From positions 99,464 to 163,463 of the forward strand of contig CAJASX010000054.1 of the NCBI GenBank assembly GCA_903944725.1: a stretch of DNA of 64,000 nt, read 5' to 3'. Positions 61,417 to 64,000 of this stretch are shown here, one piece after another. Source of the stretch: an uncultured beta proteobacterium (GTDB lineage Bacteria; Pseudomonadota; Gammaproteobacteria; Burkholderiales; Burkholderiaceae). Below the pieces are notes generated by a model. The model was given only the letters and a program-made list of their open reading frames with translations. It made no database searches and was not told where the DNA came from. The position numbers were made by a program, and so were the translations under genes. The stretch's first letter is position 1. Every line of letters starts with the position of its first letter.

Positions 61417-62049
61417 ATGAGTACGTCTAATCAAGCTTTCTCAGCTTCAGACCCAGCGTCTACGAACTCCTATTCAGCAGATCATCTTGCCAATCAATTC
61501 TTAATTGCGATGCCAGGCATGGCCGATGACAATTTTGCCGGCGCGGTTATTTATCTCTTTGAACATACCGAAAGAGGGGCGATGGGTTTGGTGATCAACC
61601 GACCGACTGAAGTCGATTTAGCTAGTCTGTTTGACAAAATTGAACTTAAATTAGAAATTGCCCCTTTATTAGATCAACCGGTTTATTTTGGCGGCCCAGT
61701 TCAGGTTGAGCGTGGCTTTGTCTTGCACGAGCCCGATAGCGACTTGGCCTATTCCTCCTCGATCTCAATTCCAGGAGGTCTCACCATGACCACCTCAAAA
61801 GATGTGCTTGAAGCTGTAGCTCAAGGGCGTGGACCTAAAAAATTCCTGCTTACTTTGGGTTATGCAGGCTGGGGTGCTGGACAACTCGAAGAAGAAATTG
61901 CCCTAAATGGTTGGATCAATGTCCCCCTGCCACGTGAAAGCATGGTCGATATTATTTTTGATACCCCATCGGGTGAGCGTTATCAGCGTACCATCAAATC
62001 CTTGGGTTTTGATTTATCCCATTTATCGGGAGAGGCAGGGCATGCCTGA
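61417..62049 (+). CDS. YqgE/AlgH family protein (DUF179)
   Basis: A 210-residue protein of the UPF0301/YqgE family of unsettled function. The family core starts with NQFLIAMPGMADDNFAGAVIYLFEHTERGAMGLVINRP-like sequence, followed by YFGGPVQVERGFVLH, and GYAGWGAGQLEEEI. The first 25 residues are a Ser-rich leader. It overlaps ruvX by 8 bases; yqgE-ruvX-pyrR-pyrB is a conserved order. Confidence 0.92.
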   Translation: MSTSNQAFSASDPASTNSYSADHLANQFLIAMPGMADDNFAGAVIYLFEHTERGAMGLVINRPTEVDLASLFDKIELKLEIAPLLDQPVYFGGPVQVERGFVLHEPDSDLAYSSSISIPGGLTMTTSKDVLEAVAQGRGPKKFLLTLGYAGWGAGQLEEEIALNGWINVPLPRESMVDIIFDTPSGERYQRTIKSLGFDLSHLSGEAGHA

Positions 62050-62464
62050 GGCCATTACGGTAATGGCCTTTGACTATGGAACCCGCCGCATTGGTATTGC
62101 AATTGGAAACTCCCTCACCCAAACCAGCCAAGCTTTACCCGTCATTACGCAAACACAAGAGGGCGCCCGCTTTGAGGTAATTCAAATACTGTTGGACGAT
62201 TGGCAACCGCAGCGTTTAGCAGTTGGTTTACCCACCCACCCCGATGGTACTGAACACGCCATGACTGCGAAGGCGCGACGCTTTGGGCAACAATTACAGG
62301 GGCGTTTTGCGTTGCCCATCACGTGGGTCGATGAGCGCTATACCTCAGCGGTACTCGAAAATGACCCAGAATTATCTGTTCAAGTTAAAGATCAATTAGA
62401 CTCGCATGCAGCTTGTTTAATTCTTGAGCAGTATTTTCTCGAAAACTCTTACAAAGCGAAGTAG
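62042..62464 (+). CDS. ruvX: YqgF/RuvX putative Holliday junction resolvase/16S pre-rRNA nuclease
   Basis: A 140-residue RNase H-like nuclease. The family motifs are AFDYGTRRIGIAIGN near the start, VGLPTHPDGTEHAMTAKARRFG, WVDERYTSA, and a C-terminal DSHAACLILEQYF. YqgF matures the 5' end of 16S rRNA in Escherichia coli. The ATG at 62042 lies inside the end of yqgE; an upstream in-frame ATG at 61907 is deep in that gene and is rejected. Confidence 0.95.
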   Translation: MPEAITVMAFDYGTRRIGIAIGNSLTQTSQALPVITQTQEGARFEVIQILLDDWQPQRLAVGLPTHPDGTEHAMTAKARRFGQQLQGRFALPITWVDERYTSAVLENDPELSVQVKDQLDSHAACLILEQYFLENSYKAK

Positions 62465-62472
62465 ATAAAAGA

Positions 62473-63033
62473 ATGAAAGCCGAAGTCTTATACCGCAAAT
62501 TATTGGATGAATTACAAGCGCGCTTAGTAGGCGCAAGCACTAACTTAAGCGCTGCCCAAATCAATCAACCGATTTTTTTGGCTGGCTTAGCGGTCGGTGG
62601 TGCTTGGTTGGCCGAGCGTTTAGCAAAAGATTTAGAGCTGGCCCAATTTGGCGTGATTAATGTCGCCTTTCACCGTGATGATTATGCTGAGAAAGGTTTA
62701 AGTGCAATGCGCAGTGCTAGCTCGATGCCAACCTATTTACCATTTGAAGTCAATGGCGCCCATATTATTTTGATTGATGATGTACTTTCAACTGGCCGTA
62801 CCGTACGCGCGGCCTTAAATGAATTATTTGATTTTGGTCGTCCAGCGCAAGTCGAGTTAATGGTATTGGCCGATCGGGGCAAGCGTGAACTTCCAATCGC
62901 TGCCGATTTTGTGGCTGAGTACATTGACTTGCCAGAGCAACAAATTTTAGTTTTAGAAAAAGATGCTACTGGACAATTTCTTTTTCAAATTGAAGAACGT
63001 AGCGCTGCTGTCAATGCGGGAACAAAGTCATGA
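62473..63033 (+). CDS. pyrR: PyrR bifunctional regulator/uracil phosphoribosyltransferase
   Basis: A 186-residue phosphoribosyltransferase-fold protein. The PRPP-binding loop [18 protein letters not shown] lies at 98-115, and [11 protein letters not shown] precedes it. In Gram-positive bacteria PyrR binds pyr mRNA and causes attenuation. No PyrR-binding loop or attenuator is visible in this stretch, so its regulatory role here is unproven. Its stop overlaps the pyrB start (ATGA). Confidence 0.92.
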   Translation: MKAEVLYRKLLDELQARLVGASTNLSAAQINQPIFLAGLAVGGAWLAERLAKDLELAQFGVINVAFHRDDYAEKGLSAMRSASSMPTYLPFEVNGAHIILIDDVLSTGRTVRAALNELFDFGRPAQVELMVLADRGKRELPIAADFVAEYIDLPEQQILVLEKDATGQFLFQIEERSAAVNAGTKS

Positions 63034-64000
63034 GCAATGATATGCAGCCCATCATCAATCAAATTAACGCTGCAGGTGAGCTCACCCATTTATTGACCTT
63101 AGAAGGTATGCCAAAAGAGCAAATTGTGCATATTCTTGATACTGCTCAGCAATTTGTTAGCGTTACCGACCCTGCGCGCGAAGTAAAAAAAGTTCCCTTA
63201 CTACGCGGTAAAAGTGTATTCAATCTTTTTTTTGAAAACTCTACTCGTACCCGTACTACCTTTGAAATTGCGGCTAATCGTTTGTCGGCCGATGTGATCA
63301 ATTTAGATATTTCAACCTCTTCAACGGCCAAGGGTGAAAGCCTCATCGACACCATCGATAACTTAATTGCCATGCAAGCTGATATCTTAGTTATACGACA
63401 CAATGTTTCGCGGGCGCCAATGGAAATCGCTCAACATGTGCCATCTTTTGTACATGTGATTAATGCAGGCGATGGTAGCCATCAGCATCCCACACAAGGT
63501 TTGCTCGATATGTACACCATGCGACATTTCAAGCACGACTTTCGGAATTTAAAGGTCGCCATCATTGGCGACATTGTGCATAGCCGTGTCGCCAAATCGA
63601 ATATCCACGCCTTAACTACTTTAGGTTGTCCTGAAATTCGTGTGATTGGGCCCGAGAGCCTGTTGCCAAGTGATTTAGATATGCTGGGCGTCAAAGTCTT
63701 TCATGAGATGGAGGCGGGTCTAAAAGGAGTTGATGTTGTCATGACTTTGCGCATTCAAAAAGAGCGCATGGCAGAAGGGCAGGTACCCGAGGGCAAGGCC
63801 TTCTTTAAGCAGTTTGGTCTAACGCAAGCTCGACTTGCCTTAGCTAAACCCGATGCCATCGTGATGCATCCCGGTCCAATGAATCGGGGAGTTGAAATTG
63901 AATCGGCTGTAGCCGATGGCCCACAGTCGGTCATTTTGCAACAAGTAACCTTTGGTATTGCCGTGCGAATGGCTGTGATGTCGATGGTGGCCGGAAATTA
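63030..64000 (+). CDS. pyrB: Aspartate carbamoyltransferase catalytic subunit (last stop base cut off)
   Basis: PyrB joins carbamoyl phosphate and aspartate in pyrimidine synthesis. All 323 codons are visible, and the window ends after the first two bases (TA) of the stop codon. Signatures are [13 protein letters not shown] (71-77 carbamoyl phosphate loop), [44 protein letters not shown] and [13 protein letters not shown]. The GESLIDT type and the coupling to pyrR place it in the non-Escherichia class, usually with a pyrC-like partner downstream. Confidence 0.97.
   Translation, partial: MSNDMQPIINQINAAGELTHLLTLEGMPKEQIVHILDTAQQFVSVTDPAREVKKVPLLRGKSVFNLFFENSTRTRTTFEIAANRLSADVINLDISTSSTAKGESLIDTIDNLIAMQADILVIRHNVSRAPMEIAQHVPSFVHVINAGDGSHQHPTQGLLDMYTMRHFKHDFRNLKVAIIGDIVHSRVAKSNIHALTTLGCPEIRVIGPESLLPSDLDMLGVKVFHEMEAGLKGVDVVMTLRIQKERMAEGQVPEGKAFFKQFGLTQARLALAKPDAIVMHPGPMNRGVEIESAVADGPQSVILQQVTFGIAVRMAVMSMVAGN

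Overview
The window looks like a chromosomal segment of a betaproteobacterium of the Burkholderiales. The best fit is a Polynucleobacter-like, small-genome freshwater bacterium that carries genes for aerobic anoxygenic photosynthesis. I base this on the moderately AT-rich coding style, on short intergenic gaps with many overlapping genes, and on gene blocks typical of betaproteobacteria: bamE-dapB-leuS-lptE-holA-proA, yqgE-ruvX-pyrR-pyrB, tlpA/aroQ-accB-accC-prmA, and fur divergent from bamE. The genus assignment is inference; I could not run a search.

Layout. Bases 1-4261 are the right end of a photosynthesis gene cluster: the 3' part of puhC, then acsF, puhE, bchG and bchP, tightly packed on the plus strand. 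tspO (tetrapyrrole-related) and a type II NADH dehydrogenase follow. 6.1-9.1 kb holds a ketopantoate-reductase-like gene, an FAA hydrolase, tRNA-Pro(CGG) and ispB. 9.1-13 kb holds rplU-rpmA, obgE, proB, a CNP1-like lipoprotein and rppH. 13-18 kb holds proS, ffh, a CcsA-like membrane protein and an unusual PP0621-AmpD fusion. 18-23 kb holds nrdA-nrdB and a histone H1-like gene with a probable -1 frameshift. 23.1-28.8 kb is a minus-strand block: tlpA, aroQ, accB, accC, a prmA-DUF3426 fusion and a PfkB kinase. 28.8-35.6 kb holds mpl, an SDR, an RNase II-type nuclease, a TonB-like protein, aroE and mtgA. 35.5-43.6 kb holds pyrF, corA, pncC, pgpA, thiL, maeB, an orphan barstar and rsmE. 43.6-46.6 kb holds tkt-gapA. 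46.7-55.1 kb holds fur, bamE, dapB, leuS, lptE, holA, proA and hemJ. 55.1-64 kb holds rlmL, rubredoxin-hemL, apaH, phrB, an ElyC-like gene, yqgE, ruvX, pyrR and pyrB, which loses only the last base of its stop codon at the window edge.

How the genes fit together. Several genes feed tetrapyrrole and pigment metabolism: hemL (5-aminolevulinate), hemJ (protoporphyrin IX), acsF (ring E of bacteriochlorophyll), bchG and bchP (tail attachment and reduction) and perhaps tspO. IspB supplies the long prenyl chain of ubiquinone, and the NDH-2 feeds electrons to that quinone pool. phrB, a light-dependent DNA repair enzyme, suits a sunlit habitat. The rest is mainly housekeeping: translation, nucleotide synthesis, envelope building and central carbon metabolism.

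I found no insertion sequence, prophage, CRISPR array or rRNA operon, and no clear undescribed multi-gene system. The observations most worth checking are local: an A AAA AAG slippery site at the end of the histone H1-like gene, with an in-character reading frame continuing in -1; two gene fusions (PP0621-AmpD and PrmA-DUF3426); a terminator-like hairpin whose 3' arm holds the only Shine-Dalgarno candidate of obgE; a consensus promoter and 5' stem-loop before rplU; and NrdR-box-like palindromes before nrdA.
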